Shown: positions 26,057 to 34,341 of the stretch, piece after piece
Layout of the letters: the number at the start of each line of letters is the position of its first letter
Numbering within the stretch: position 1 is the first letter of the stretch
Assembly (NCBI GenBank): GCA_028284605.1
Contig: JANQRL010000033.1
Span: 118,813 to 182,812 of the forward strand
DNA length: 64,000 nt
Origin: Paracoccaceae bacterium
GTDB lineage: Bacteria; Pseudomonadota; Alphaproteobacteria; Rhodobacterales; Rhodobacteraceae
Reading direction: 5' to 3'
Notes under the pieces: model-generated
What the model was told of the DNA's origin: nothing
The model's input: the letters and a program-made list of their open reading frames with translations, nothing else
Database searches by the model: none
Made by a program: the position numbers and the translations under genes

Positions 26057-27295
26057 TCAGACTTGGTGGAGCCGTTCGGCACGCGGGGTGAGCGACACCT
26101 CATAACGCGTCAGACCTGTGATGCTGCGTGACCCGCCGCGATAGTGGGCGACCTCTGACCCTTGGTTGAAGGCCACGCGGGACACGAAGGCCGTCAACTC
26201 CTCGAAAAGGACCCTCGCCTCCAGCCGCGCGAGCCACAGACCGAGACACGCATGCCGGCCATGGCCAAAGCCCAGATGCCCCTTCGCATCGCGATCCATG
26301 ATGAAGCGATCGCCGTCGGGAAACCGGCGCGGGTCGCGGTTGGCCGATCCAATGAGAAAACGCATCTGAGCGCCCTTTGGGATCGTGAAGCCAGCGATTT
26401 CCGTGTCCTCAACCGCAACCCTGGCAACGCGCTGCGGGGCGCAGGCAAAGCGCACACCTTCCTCCACGAATCCGGGGATCAGCGCAGGGTCCTCCGCGAG
26501 GCGCTGAAGGATATCTGGCGCGGCAACGATTTCGCGCATGAGCGCGGCAATGAGGATCGTGGTCGTGTCATGGCCAGCCTGAAAGAGCAGTGCGCCAAGG
26601 TGCATCACCTCGGGGTCCGACAGCTTTCCGGCGCGGGCGGCTTCGGCCAGCGTGTGGACAACGGCGTCCTCAGATGCCGCCAATGGCGACTCAACATTAC
26701 TGCGCACGAAAGCCAGAAAGGCCTTGGCGCCGGCAACGGCACCGTCCCGTTCGCTGACGTTGCGGGCAACAACGCCGAGGTAATCCTGATAATCAACCGA
26801 CCATTGCTGCAATTGCGGCACGTCGTCGTCGGGAACGCCGAGCAGTTGAGCGATCGTGCGCAAGGTCAGCGGCACCGCGATGTCTTCAACGACATCGGTC
26901 GCCTCCGTGCCGACCGCGGAGTCGAGGATGCGTCTGGAGCGTTGGCGGAGTTGGTCCTCCATCTCGCCGATCTTCTTCGGGGTCAGATGCTTGGCCACTA
27001 CCAGGCGGACGCGGGAATGGTCCGGCGGATCCATCAAGATGATGTCTGGGAACAGGGCCGGGTCCACGGTCGACGATGAAAACAGTCGGTGATTGCGCAG
27101 ACCTTCAGCCACGTCGTGATAGCGGGCCACGTAGAAGAGTTCTGCGCCTTCTGCGGGCACGCGCAGCACCGGGTGTTCCTCTCGGAGAAAGGCCCAGTGC
27201 CGGTGCGGCGCAGCTTGGATGTCGGTATCGCCATGGGTGAGCGGGGTTAGGTCGCTGGGCCAGGTGATGTCAGAAGTGGCAGGTGGTAAGGGCAT
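26057..27295 (-). CDS. Bacterial class I cytochrome P450
   Basis: 412-aa soluble P450 monooxygenase. The I-helix oxygen-activation motif is AGHDTT, the K-helix ExxR is in EEGVRF, and the heme-thiolate loop is FGHGRHACLG with Cys350. No membrane anchor is seen, as is usual for bacterial enzymes. ATG 27295 follows AGGAGAGTCGA. The ferredoxin gene is divergent across a 255-base regulatory region with two operator-like sites, and ALDH2 follows. It likely performs the first oxidative attack on the substrate of the cluster; the substrate class is not evident from the sequence. Confidence 0.93.
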   Translation of the reverse strand: MPLPPATSDITWPSDLTPLTHGDTDIQAAPHRHWAFLREEHPVLRVPAEGAELFYVARYHDVAEGLRNHRLFSSSTVDPALFPDIILMDPPDHSRVRLVVAKHLTPKKIGEMEDQLRQRSRRILDSAVGTEATDVVEDIAVPLTLRTIAQLLGVPDDDVPQLQQWSVDYQDYLGVVARNVSERDGAVAGAKAFLAFVRSNVESPLAASEDAVVHTLAEAARAGKLSDPEVMHLGALLFQAGHDTTTILIAALMREIVAAPDILQRLAEDPALIPGFVEEGVRFACAPQRVARVAVEDTEIAGFTIPKGAQMRFLIGSANRDPRRFPDGDRFIMDRDAKGHLGFGHGRHACLGLWLARLEARVLFEELTAFVSRVAFNQGSEVAHYRGGSRSITGLTRYEVSLTPRAERLHQV

Positions 27296-27313
27296 TCGAC
27301 TCTCCTAGCAAAG

Positions 27314-27341
27314 ACAATACGAACATATCTATTTTGGTCAA
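27314..27341 (-). promoter_or_regulatory. P450 promoter with operator-like site A
   Basis: On the minus strand TTGACC (27341-27336) and TATTGT (27319-27314) are separated by 16 bases. AATACGAACATATC (27316-27329) overlaps the -10 and spacer and matches the cluster palindrome at 8 of 12 half-site positions. Confidence 0.52.
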
Positions 27342-27475
27342 GCAAAACTCGTCGCGCGCGACCAGGTATTGCGCGATCGGACTGTTCACGATCCCTTTTC
27401 CTAGTTTCGTTTTTGAGTTTCGCGACCCACCTGAAGGAAGAGAACGTCTCTTCATCTCGCAATCTGTCATTTTTC

Positions 27476-27489
27476 AATATGTTTATACT
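27476..27489 (+). promoter_or_regulatory. Operator-like site G upstream of the ferredoxin
   Basis: AATATGTTTATACT matches the cluster palindrome at 10 of 12 half-site positions. It is 62 bases before the ferredoxin start in an AT-rich stretch. Confidence 0.45.
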
Positions 27490-27550
27490 TGTCTATCGGA
27501 AGGCTCCATGTCATCTATCCAAGTGGCTTTGGATCAGAGAGGGTTGCCCG

Positions 27551-27877
27551 ATGGCGCACGAAGTGACTGTGGTCGCGCGGCATGCAGACGGGGAGGAAGA
27601 GCTGCAATGGCTCTCCGAAGCCTCTCTGATGGAAGTGCTCCGCGACAACGGTCTCCCAATCATGGCAAGTTGCGGCGGATGTGCGTCCTGCGCGACGTGC
27701 CACGTCCATCTGGCGGAGTTATCCGCCACCCTAGTCGGCGAGCGTAGCGAACTGGAGGAAGACCTCCTGGAATTGGAGGACTCCTTCGATCCCGAGAAAT
27801 CACGGCTTTCCTGTCAGATCGAACGCCCCCACGTCGCCTGCGCCATTGTTCTCACCATCCCCGAGCCATGGTCATGA
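27551..27877 (+). CDS. [2Fe-2S] ferredoxin, adrenodoxin/putidaredoxin type
   Basis: 108-aa ferredoxin with cluster ligands Cys41, Cys47, Cys50 and Cys88 (C-x5-C-x2-C-x37-C), as in putidaredoxin. An additional Cys44 sits inside the loop where putidaredoxin has Ser. This type carries electrons to class I P450s, so it is the expected partner of the divergent P450. ATG 27551 is chosen because it begins the beta-strand region; the frame is open upstream to 27413 without homology. No putidaredoxin-reductase-type flavoprotein is present in the window, so the reductase at 23512-24486 or a distant gene must reduce it. Confidence 0.9.
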   Translation: MAHEVTVVARHADGEEELQWLSEASLMEVLRDNGLPIMASCGGCASCATCHVHLAELSATLVGERSELEEDLLELEDSFDPEKSRLSCQIERPHVACAIVLTIPEPWS

Positions 27878-27917
27878 TCGGAGAATTATACAACTACTGA
27901 AGCGCACAGTTTCCGGT

Positions 27918-28275
27918 CTACCAGTCGTCGTCGTTGCAGACGAAATCGTCGACCGAAGCGTGGGGCCGCTTGGTGCTGTCCAACGGGGCTTGTCCGAGGA
28001 ACTCGCCTTCATGATCGACGGCCCGCCAGAGGTAGCGCATCCCGGAAGATCTTACCGAGGTGCCGCCGCCACCGGCTCGATGTCATCCCGTCGATCCACT
28101 GTTTCCGGATCCCAGTGGCGAACATCGAGCCGAACCGATGCCACCAGTTCCGAATGGTCTCGTGGCTAACCTCGACACCCCGCTTGTGCAGCAAATCCTC
28201 GACGGTTCGGAGTGACATGGAAACCGGATGTAGAGCATCACCGCCAGGCGCCTTGAGACGAAGATCGTGGCCGGA
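27918..28275 (-). pseudogene. Degenerate IS6-family transposase
   Basis: Minus-strand fragments typical of IS6-family transposases are present in broken order: MSLRTVEDLLHKRGVEVSHE and TIRNWWHRFGSMF (about 28218-28120), then, in another frame, MRYLWRAVDHEGEFL (from 28040), which carries a DDE Asp. Frameshifts separate the N-terminal piece, the zinc/HTH-like piece and the catalytic piece, and the rest of the DDE domain is replaced by an unrelated 25-residue tail ending at 27918. No terminal inverted repeats were found. It is a non-functional relic. Confidence 0.75.
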
Positions 28276-28286
28276 GAGAGACAGCC

Positions 28287-28553
28287 CCGACCCTGCTCCG
28301 CGCACTGCGCGCGGCGCATCGCTGGGCCGATCTGACGACGACCGGTCTGGCTCTCAAGGCCATCGCGCGCCAGGACGGCGTCTCCGAAAGCTATGTCGCG
28401 CGCATCATACCGCTCGCGACACTCTCGCCCCGGATTCAGCAGGCGATCGTCGCCGGCACGCACCCCCTCGACCTCACGCTCGAGACCCTCGTGCGCACGC
28501 GGCTGCCGCTGGATTGGTCCGACCAGGATCGGCGCTTCGGCGTCGCCGGCTGA
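28287..28553 (+). pseudogene. C-terminal fragment of a serine recombinase
   Basis: An 88-codon open stretch without its own start resembles the C-terminal part of phage-type recombinase proteins: LLRALRAAHRWADL, then KAIARQDGVSESYVARI (helix-turn-helix-like), then LDLTLETLVRTRLPLDW. The catalytic N-terminus is missing, cut off by the transposase relic. It marks former integrase or resolvase activity at this junction. Confidence 0.6.
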
Positions 28554-28557
28554 GCCC

Positions 28558-28720
28558 TTCCCTGTTCCCGAGGTCCTGCTCCCTGTTCCACGCTCGGGAA
28601 TTCCCTGTTCCACGGCGTAGGGGATTTGCCTCTAACCCCCTGAGAAATCTCTCTGACTCGAGGCGGCAATCGCCAAAACCACCCTTCGACCGGCGAAACT
28701 CCCTGTAAATCGGCCACTAT
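28558..28720. repeat. Short CCCTGTTCC repeats beside the recombinase scrap
   Basis: TCCCTGTTCC occurs three times (28559-28568, 28580-28589, 28602-28611) just after the recombinase stop, and CCCTG...CAGGG sequences recur near 28701-28725 as an imperfect inverted pair. They could be remains of recombinase or replication sites. No function is evident. Confidence 0.4.
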
Positions 28721-28894
28721 CAGGGAAATCCTCCAAAACCGCACCGCCCAAACAGGGTACCTGAGACCGGCCCCCATTCCGGGCGAGGGTCGCGGCATTC
28801 GGTGCGTCTCCGGTCCGGATGCGACGCCGCAGGCGCCCAGACGGACGGGGGAAGTCGAGGCATTTCCTGCATGGGGAAACGAGACCAGGGTCGG

Positions 28895-28984
28895 TGGCGG
28901 ACAGGAAGGGATTCGAACCCTCGAGACGGTTTCCCGCCTACGCACTTTCCAGGCGCGCGCCTTCGACCACTCGGCCACCTGTCC
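28895..28984 (-). tRNA. tRNA-Ser (GGA)
   Basis: 90-base serine tRNA with CCA encoded. The acceptor stem pairs GGACAGG (5' end at 28984) with CCTGTCC, followed by discriminator G and CCA (28897-28895). The D-arm is GCCGAGTGG, the anticodon GGA reads from 28950 to 28948 within CTGGAAA, a long variable arm is present, and the T-arm is GGTTCGAATCC. Its 3' end points towards the transposase relic and catabolic block. Confidence 0.95.
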
Positions 28985-29112
28985 GCCGGCGGGTCTAGCA
29001 GGGATGTGAACGGAAGGGCAAGGCGCCGCGATGGCCCGGCACCCCGGTGCCATGCTATCCTGCCGCTCCAGGCCGGGGCAGCCCCGCCCGCGGCACAGCC
29101 GGGAGTTCCTTG

Positions 29113-30072
29113 ATGAGACGACGCGACCTTCTCACCGCCACTGCCGCCGCCGGCCTCGCCACCGCGATCCCGGGCTTCCGCATCGCCCCGGCCCATGCCG
29201 AGGGCCATGGCCACGGGCTTGCCGCCGCCCAGCGCTTTTCCATCGGCGAGATCACCGTCACCGCGCTCTCCGACGGATTCTTCCCGCTTGAGCCGGAGGC
29301 GCTGATCGGGATCACCGCAGAGCGCTTCGCCGAGCTGCTTGCCGAAGCCTATCTCCCCGAAGGCGCCCATATCGCCGCGGTCAACGCCTATCTGATCGAG
29401 ACCGGCGACCGCCGCATCCTGATCGATGCCGGGACCGGCACGCTTTTCGGTCCCACGCTCGGACAGCTTGCCGGCAACATGGCGGCCCTCGGCCTCGCGC
29501 CGGGCGATGTCGACACGCTGATCGCCACCCATCTGCATCCCGACCATATCGGCAGTGTCCTGCTCGACGGCGGCAATCCCTTCGCCAATGCGACGCTCGT
29601 GGTCAGCGAGGCCGACCGCGCCTTCTGGACCGATGCCGATATCCGGGCCGGCGCGCCGGAGGAGTTCCAGGGCACCTTCGATCTCGCCGCCGGCGCCGTC
29701 GCGGCCTTCGGCGAGCGGGTGGAAACGGTTTCGGGCGAGGCCGCACTCGGCCCCGGCCTGACCGCGATCCCGCTCCCCGGCCATACCCCGGGCCATATCG
29801 GCGTGATGGTGGAGAGCGGCGGCCAGCAGCTCCTGATCTGGGGCGATGTCGTGCATGTGCCGCCGGTGCAGTTCGCCATGCCCGAGGTCACCATCGGCTT
29901 CGACAGCGATCAGGACCTCGCCCGGGCCACGCGGGCCGAGATCATGGACCGCGCCGTCGCCGACCGGCTGATGGTGGCGGGGATGCATCTCAGCTTCCCG
30001 GGCGTCGGCTATGTCGAACGCCGCACCGATGCCGGCTACCACTTCGTCCCGGCGCCCTGGCAATACGGCTGA
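29113..30072 (+). CDS. Tat-exported metallo-beta-lactamase-fold hydrolase
   Basis: 319 aa. The N-terminus MRRRDLLTATAAAGLATAI is a twin-arginine type signal, with likely cleavage near PAHA-EG. The mature domain has the metal-binding THLHPDHIG motif and a later GHTPGHIG histidine, with GDVVH for the bridging Asp. This is a general MBL-fold hydrolase (lactonase, glyoxalase-like or similar), presumably periplasmic. GGGAG lies 7 bases before ATG 29113. It is convergent with the EEP gene, 4 bases apart. Confidence 0.88.
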   Translation: MRRRDLLTATAAAGLATAIPGFRIAPAHAEGHGHGLAAAQRFSIGEITVTALSDGFFPLEPEALIGITAERFAELLAEAYLPEGAHIAAVNAYLIETGDRRILIDAGTGTLFGPTLGQLAGNMAALGLAPGDVDTLIATHLHPDHIGSVLLDGGNPFANATLVVSEADRAFWTDADIRAGAPEEFQGTFDLAAGAVAAFGERVETVSGEAALGPGLTAIPLPGHTPGHIGVMVESGGQQLLIWGDVVHVPPVQFAMPEVTIGFDSDQDLARATRAEIMDRAVADRLMVAGMHLSFPGVGYVERRTDAGYHFVPAPWQYG

Positions 30073-30076
30073 GCGG

Positions 30077-30922
30077 TCAGAAGAGCCGGAAACTCGCGAT
30101 GAACGGGAGGTGGTCGGACACCTCCTCCCGGAACCGCTCGCGCCCCATGCCGGGATGTTCGCGGTCGGCATACATCGACCAGTGCATCGGGAACAGCCGC
30201 AGCGAGCCGCGGATGTAATCCTTCGACCAGGTGCGCGAGATCGCGAACCCGTCGAGCAGGTTGGCGCGCCCCGCCTCAAGGATGTGGCTCCAGCGGTCCT
30301 GAAGGTCCCAGGAGGAGGCGAAATCCATCACGTCGTCGCCACCCAGATGGTGGAAGTTCGACGAATCCTGCCCCGGGATCATGTTGAAATCCCCCATCAG
30401 CAGCAGCATGTGGTGGCCGTAACCGGGCGTCTCCCGCACAGTGCTGAGCCAGTCGCCGATCGCCCGGCACTGGGTGTCGCGCAGCTCCTGCTCGTCCTTG
30501 CCGCGGCCGGATTTAAGATGCACGCCGACGACGATGGCCTTGAACCCTTCGAGCCGGACATCCACCGCGATGGCGCGGCGGCCTCTCGCGTAGTTCCCCT
30601 CCGAGCCGGGCACGAAACGCGCATTCTCCACCTCGATCCCGGGCTTGTGCAGAAAGCCGATATGGAGGCTGCTCTCGGGCTGTTCGAGGATCGTGTGGTT
30701 GTAGTCGACGCCGTACTCGTCGCGGAGCTTCTGGGCCAGGGTCTCGATATGGGAGAGCGGCGAGACCTCGACGAGGGTGACGAATTCCGCGTCCATGATC
30801 GCGAGCCCCTCGGCCTGACGCTCTGCCTTCACGCTGTCGGGCCGGATGCCCTGCCCGTCGAAGGTGAACCCGGCGAGGTTCCAGACAGCGCTGCGCATGA
30901 TGGAATGTTCGAACTGAGCCAT
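30077..30922 (-). CDS. Endonuclease/exonuclease/phosphatase (EEP) family protein
   Basis: 281 aa with the EEP fold: AVWNLAGF near the start, the metal-binding Glu in FVTLVEVSPL, VGVHLKSG, LLMGDFNMIP (Asp, Asn) and the terminal SDHLPFIASF with the catalytic Asp-His. Members hydrolyse phosphodiesters in nucleic acids or lipids. No signal peptide is seen. ATG 30922 follows AGGGATTTCGCC. Confidence 0.82.
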   Translation of the reverse strand: MAQFEHSIMRSAVWNLAGFTFDGQGIRPDSVKAERQAEGLAIMDAEFVTLVEVSPLSHIETLAQKLRDEYGVDYNHTILEQPESSLHIGFLHKPGIEVENARFVPGSEGNYARGRRAIAVDVRLEGFKAIVVGVHLKSGRGKDEQELRDTQCRAIGDWLSTVRETPGYGHHMLLLMGDFNMIPGQDSSNFHHLGGDDVMDFASSWDLQDRWSHILEAGRANLLDGFAISRTWSKDYIRGSLRLFPMHWSMYADREHPGMGRERFREEVSDHLPFIASFRLF

Positions 30923-31005
30923 GGCGAAATCCCTTGGTGCTGAAAATACGGGGAGCTTAGGGCAGGACGGCCTCCAGTTGAACCCGCGATGCCGCCTCAA
31001 TCTTC

Positions 31006-31222
31006 GCGCGACATGAGCCGGGCATCGACAGACCGGGGGATGGCGATCCTCGCTCTGATCTGAAGCACTTTGTGGCAGCCAGGCACGTCCCCAGCCCAGA
31101 GCTGCGCACCAAGCCTCACCAAATCGCCAGCCCGCCCGGACGGTCTGTCGTCGTCATTGGCCGCTCGGACCAATGGCGCAACCAATGACGACCCCGGCGC
31201 CTTCGGCTTGATTCCGGGCGGC
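31006..31222. repeat. Dispersed intergenic repeat, copy 1
   Basis: About 217 bases nearly identical in layout to 40055-40270 and in the same orientation. Shared runs include GAGCCGGGCATCG, CAGACCGGGGGATGGCGA and AATCGCCAGCCCGCC. It contains an 11-base perfect inverted repeat, GTCGTCATTGG (31150-31160) and CCAATGACGAC (31182-31192). The rest of the 30923-31276 gap shows nothing else. Confidence 0.75.
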
Positions 31223-31276
31223 CATAGACCCGCGGTCGCGCTCCACGTGGCCGTAACCGACCCTGGGACATATCGA

Positions 31277-31993
31277 TCAGGCGAGCATCAGGTTCACCCG
31301 CCGGTTCTGCCGGCCCTTGTTCTCGACCTTGCCGAGGCGAACCGCGCCGATCTCGCGGGTGGAGAAGACATGGGTGCCGCCGCAGGGCTGCAAATCCACC
31401 GTATCCGCCCCCTGCCCGATCCGCACCAGCCGCACGTTGCCGGACCCGCGCGGCGGAGCGACCGAGAGCGTCTTCACAAGCCCGGGATTGGCGTCGAGTT
31501 CTTCGTCGGTGATCCACTCCTCGGTAACGGGCAGATCGCGGGCGATCAGGGTGGCAAGGGCCTCGTCCAGCACCTCGCGCTCCTCCGGCAGCCCGTCCAT
31601 GGCGAAATCGAGCCGGCCCTTCTCGGGGCCGATGGCGCCGCCGGTCACCGGGCTCGGGATCACCACCGAAAGCAGATGCAGCGCGGTATGGACCCGCATA
31701 TGCCGGTGCCGCCGCTCCCAATCGAGGGTCTGGAGGACCGGGGCGCCCACGGGCGGCAGCGGCGCGGGCTCGGCGGGAACCAGAACCACGCTCTCGCCTT
31801 CCCCGCCCATCGCCGTCGCGATCTCGATCACCCCGCCATCCCAGCTCAGCGACCCGCTGTCCCCCGGCTGCCCGCCGCCGGTGGGGTAGAAGACGGTCCG
31901 GTCGAGCACCAGGCCGCCCTCTTGCGTGACCGCGCTCACCCGCGCCTCGGCCTCGCGCAGATAGGGGTCCTTGCGGTAGAGCCGGTCGGTCAT
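31277..31993 (-). CDS. AlaX-like alanyl-tRNA editing protein
   Basis: 238 aa, homologous to the editing domain of alanyl-tRNA synthetase, which removes Ser or Gly wrongly attached to tRNA-Ala. Zinc ligands are visible as HTALHLL (HxxxH) and CGGTHVFSTREIG (CxxxH), and the N-terminal YPTGGGQPGDSG motif is diagnostic. Its start overlaps the MscS gene stop (ATGA), placing it at the end of a cysK-mscS-alaX run. Confidence 0.92.
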   Translation of the reverse strand: MTDRLYRKDPYLREAEARVSAVTQEGGLVLDRTVFYPTGGGQPGDSGSLSWDGGVIEIATAMGGEGESVVLVPAEPAPLPPVGAPVLQTLDWERRHRHMRVHTALHLLSVVIPSPVTGGAIGPEKGRLDFAMDGLPEEREVLDEALATLIARDLPVTEEWITDEELDANPGLVKTLSVAPPRGSGNVRLVRIGQGADTVDLQPCGGTHVFSTREIGAVRLGKVENKGRQNRRVNLMLA

Positions 31994-34341
31994 GTCCCCT
32001 CCTCGCTCGGCCCGCGCAGGTCTTCGGGATTGCGGACCCAGAGATCGCGCTGCGGGAACGGGATCTCGATCCCCTCCTTGGCGAAGGCTTCGGCGATCTG
32101 GTGGTTCATCTCGGTCTTCACCGACAGGATGAAGTTCACGTCCCGCAGGATCGCCCGGATCTCGAAATCCAGACTGCTATCCCCGAACCCGGAGAAGAAC
32201 ACATAAGGCGCGGGGTTCAGCAGCACCATCGGATGCGCCTCCGCGATCCCCTGCAAGACCGCTTCGACCTTGCGCGTATCGGTGCCGTAGGCCACGCCCA
32301 CCGGCAGGATCAGCCGGCCCACGGAATTGCCCCGGGTGTAATTCGTCACCTGACCGGAGACGAGATCGGCATTGGGCACAATCACGTCGGTCCGGTCGAA
32401 GGTCTCGATCCGGGTCGAGCGCACGGAGATCGCGCGGACATAGCCCATCTGGCCATTGACCTCGATCCAATCGCCTTCGGAAATCGGCCGCTCGATCAGG
32501 AGGATAATCCCGGAAACGAAGTTCGACACGATGTTCTGAAGCCCGAAGCCGATGCCGACGGACAGCGCCCCGGCAACGATGGCGAGGCCGGAGAGGTCGA
32601 TCCCGGCCGTGGTGATCGCGATGACAGCGGCGAGGAAGATGCCGACATAGCCGACGCCGACGACCACCGCGTTGCGCCCGCCGATATCGAGCCGGGTCTT
32701 CGGCAGCACGGTGGAGCGCAGGGCGCCCTGAAGCAGCCGCACGACGGCGTAGCCGATCACGAAAACCAGGGCGAAGGTCAGGAAATCGGACGGCGAAATC
32801 CGCGTCTCGCCGATCGCGAACCCCTCCTGGAACCGGGCCCAGAGCTCGGTCAGGTCCGCCACCCGCGCGCCCCAGACCAGCGCCAGGACCGGCAGCGCGG
32901 CGAGCACCAGCAGGAAACCGATCAGCACCGGGATCAGGGCGTCGGTCTCTCCCTCCGCGGCGCCGGTCAGCAGCCCGTAGAGGTCGAAGGCGAGGCGCTG
33001 GAGCACCAGCAGCGTGCCCAGGACATAGAGCGTCGCGGCGGACGGGAAGATCGCAAGTTCAAAGGCCGCGGTATAGCCGAGCGCGGCGAGGACGGTGCCG
33101 AGGGCCGCGATCAGAATCAGGGCACGGCCCACGAGCTGGGTCGAACCGACGCGGAACCCCTGGCCCGGCGGCGGCTCGGATGCGGTGCCCTCGGCCTCCC
33201 CCTCCAGATCGACGCCGGAGTGCAGCAGCGCCCGCCCGAGGGCGAAGATCAGCCAGGCGATGATGAGCCCGATGGGAAAGGCCAGCACCCCCCGCGACGC
33301 CTCGTTGATCCCGTTCGAGATCACCACGATTTCGAGCAGAACCCGCAGGGCGAGCGCATAGCCGAGCGCCACGAAGAGCCGGTGCGCCCGGCGATGGGCG
33401 TCCGGCGGCAGGGCGAGGGAGACGACCGGCAGGCGCCCGGTCTCGCGCAGCGGCAGAAGCTGTCCGGCGAGCCAGTGGGCGATGACCGGGTAGAGCCCGA
33501 CAAAGGGCAGCGCGGCCATCAGCGCCTCGGTACGGCGCCCTAGGAGCCCGGTGGCCTCGGCGGCGGCATAGAGCGCCACCAGACCGGCAAGGGGCAGCAC
33601 CACCTGACCGAGGGACAGGACGAAGGCCAGAACGCCGCGTCCGCGCCGGGTCCGGGCGGTGAGCCGCTGGCCCAGAACCGCCGTCCAGCGCCGCCCGCGC
33701 AGCACCAGAACCAGCGCGAGGGAGAGGAAGACCAGAACCTGCGGCAGGGCCTGCCCGGCAGCGGCCCGAAGCGCGGGGGTGTTGTAGCTCGCCACAAGCT
33801 CAGCCCGGGTGAGCAGGAGCGAGTCCCGAAGCGCCTCCCAGGCCCGCGGCCAGCCTGCGGGCACAAGCGGCGACTGCCCCCGGCTCGCAAGCCGCTCCGC
33901 CTGCCGGGCCCGCACGATCCCGTCGATCTCGGCGATCAGCCCATCGGCCTGGGTATGGGCCTCCTCGGCCAGGATCACCGGAGCGCGGAGCCGGGCAAGC
34001 TGCGCCTCCAGCACCGCGCGCCGCGCCGCGATGCGCTCATCCTCGGTATCGGTCTCGGCCTCTGGCGGCGGCCCGAGCGCCGCGATCTGCGCCTGCACCG
34101 TCTCGATCCGCGAGGCATTGATGGATTGGGCCTGAAGAAACTCCTCACGCCAGCCGGTCAGTTCCTCGCGCAGGTTCTCGAAGGCTTCGGTGGAGGCGCG
34201 GGCGGCCTCGATGGTCGTCTCGGCGCGCTCGGCCACCGCCTCCCAGGTCTCGATCGGGCTTTCGGGCTGATCCTGGGCCAGCGCCGCGCCGGCCGCGAGC
34301 CAGAGAACGGCAAGCCAGAGCGCGAGAAGCCCCCGTCTCAT
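31990..34341 (-). CDS. Large MscS/MscK-type mechanosensitive channel
   Basis: 783 aa. The signal peptide is residues 1-22, then a periplasmic helical/coiled-coil region to about 185 (DUF3772-like), roughly ten membrane segments, and the C-terminal MscS channel domain, whose pore helix and beta domain show GLAIVAGALSVGIGFGLQNI, VSNFVSGIILLIERPISEGD and RSTRIETFDRTDVIVPNADL. It relieves osmotic pressure across the inner membrane. It overlaps cysK upstream and alaX downstream by 4 bases each. Confidence 0.9.
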   Translation of the reverse strand: MRRGLLALWLAVLWLAAGAALAQDQPESPIETWEAVAERAETTIEAARASTEAFENLREELTGWREEFLQAQSINASRIETVQAQIAALGPPPEAETDTEDERIAARRAVLEAQLARLRAPVILAEEAHTQADGLIAEIDGIVRARQAERLASRGQSPLVPAGWPRAWEALRDSLLLTRAELVASYNTPALRAAAGQALPQVLVFLSLALVLVLRGRRWTAVLGQRLTARTRRGRGVLAFVLSLGQVVLPLAGLVALYAAAEATGLLGRRTEALMAALPFVGLYPVIAHWLAGQLLPLRETGRLPVVSLALPPDAHRRAHRLFVALGYALALRVLLEIVVISNGINEASRGVLAFPIGLIIAWLIFALGRALLHSGVDLEGEAEGTASEPPPGQGFRVGSTQLVGRALILIAALGTVLAALGYTAAFELAIFPSAATLYVLGTLLVLQRLAFDLYGLLTGAAEGETDALIPVLIGFLLVLAALPVLALVWGARVADLTELWARFQEGFAIGETRISPSDFLTFALVFVIGYAVVRLLQGALRSTVLPKTRLDIGGRNAVVVGVGYVGIFLAAVIAITTAGIDLSGLAIVAGALSVGIGFGLQNIVSNFVSGIILLIERPISEGDWIEVNGQMGYVRAISVRSTRIETFDRTDVIVPNADLVSGQVTNYTRGNSVGRLILPVGVAYGTDTRKVEAVLQGIAEAHPMVLLNPAPYVFFSGFGDSSLDFEIRAILRDVNFILSVKTEMNHQIAEAFAKEGIEIPFPQRDLWVRNPEDLRGPSEEGT

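Noticed and set aside
27918..28275. An intact insertion sequence
   Set aside because: The transposase is split over frames, lacks most of the DDE domain, and no terminal inverted repeats are seen.
29047..29112. An earlier start for the MBL-fold protein at 29047
   Set aside because: It would bury the twin-arginine signal peptide, and GGGAG sits at correct distance from ATG 29113.
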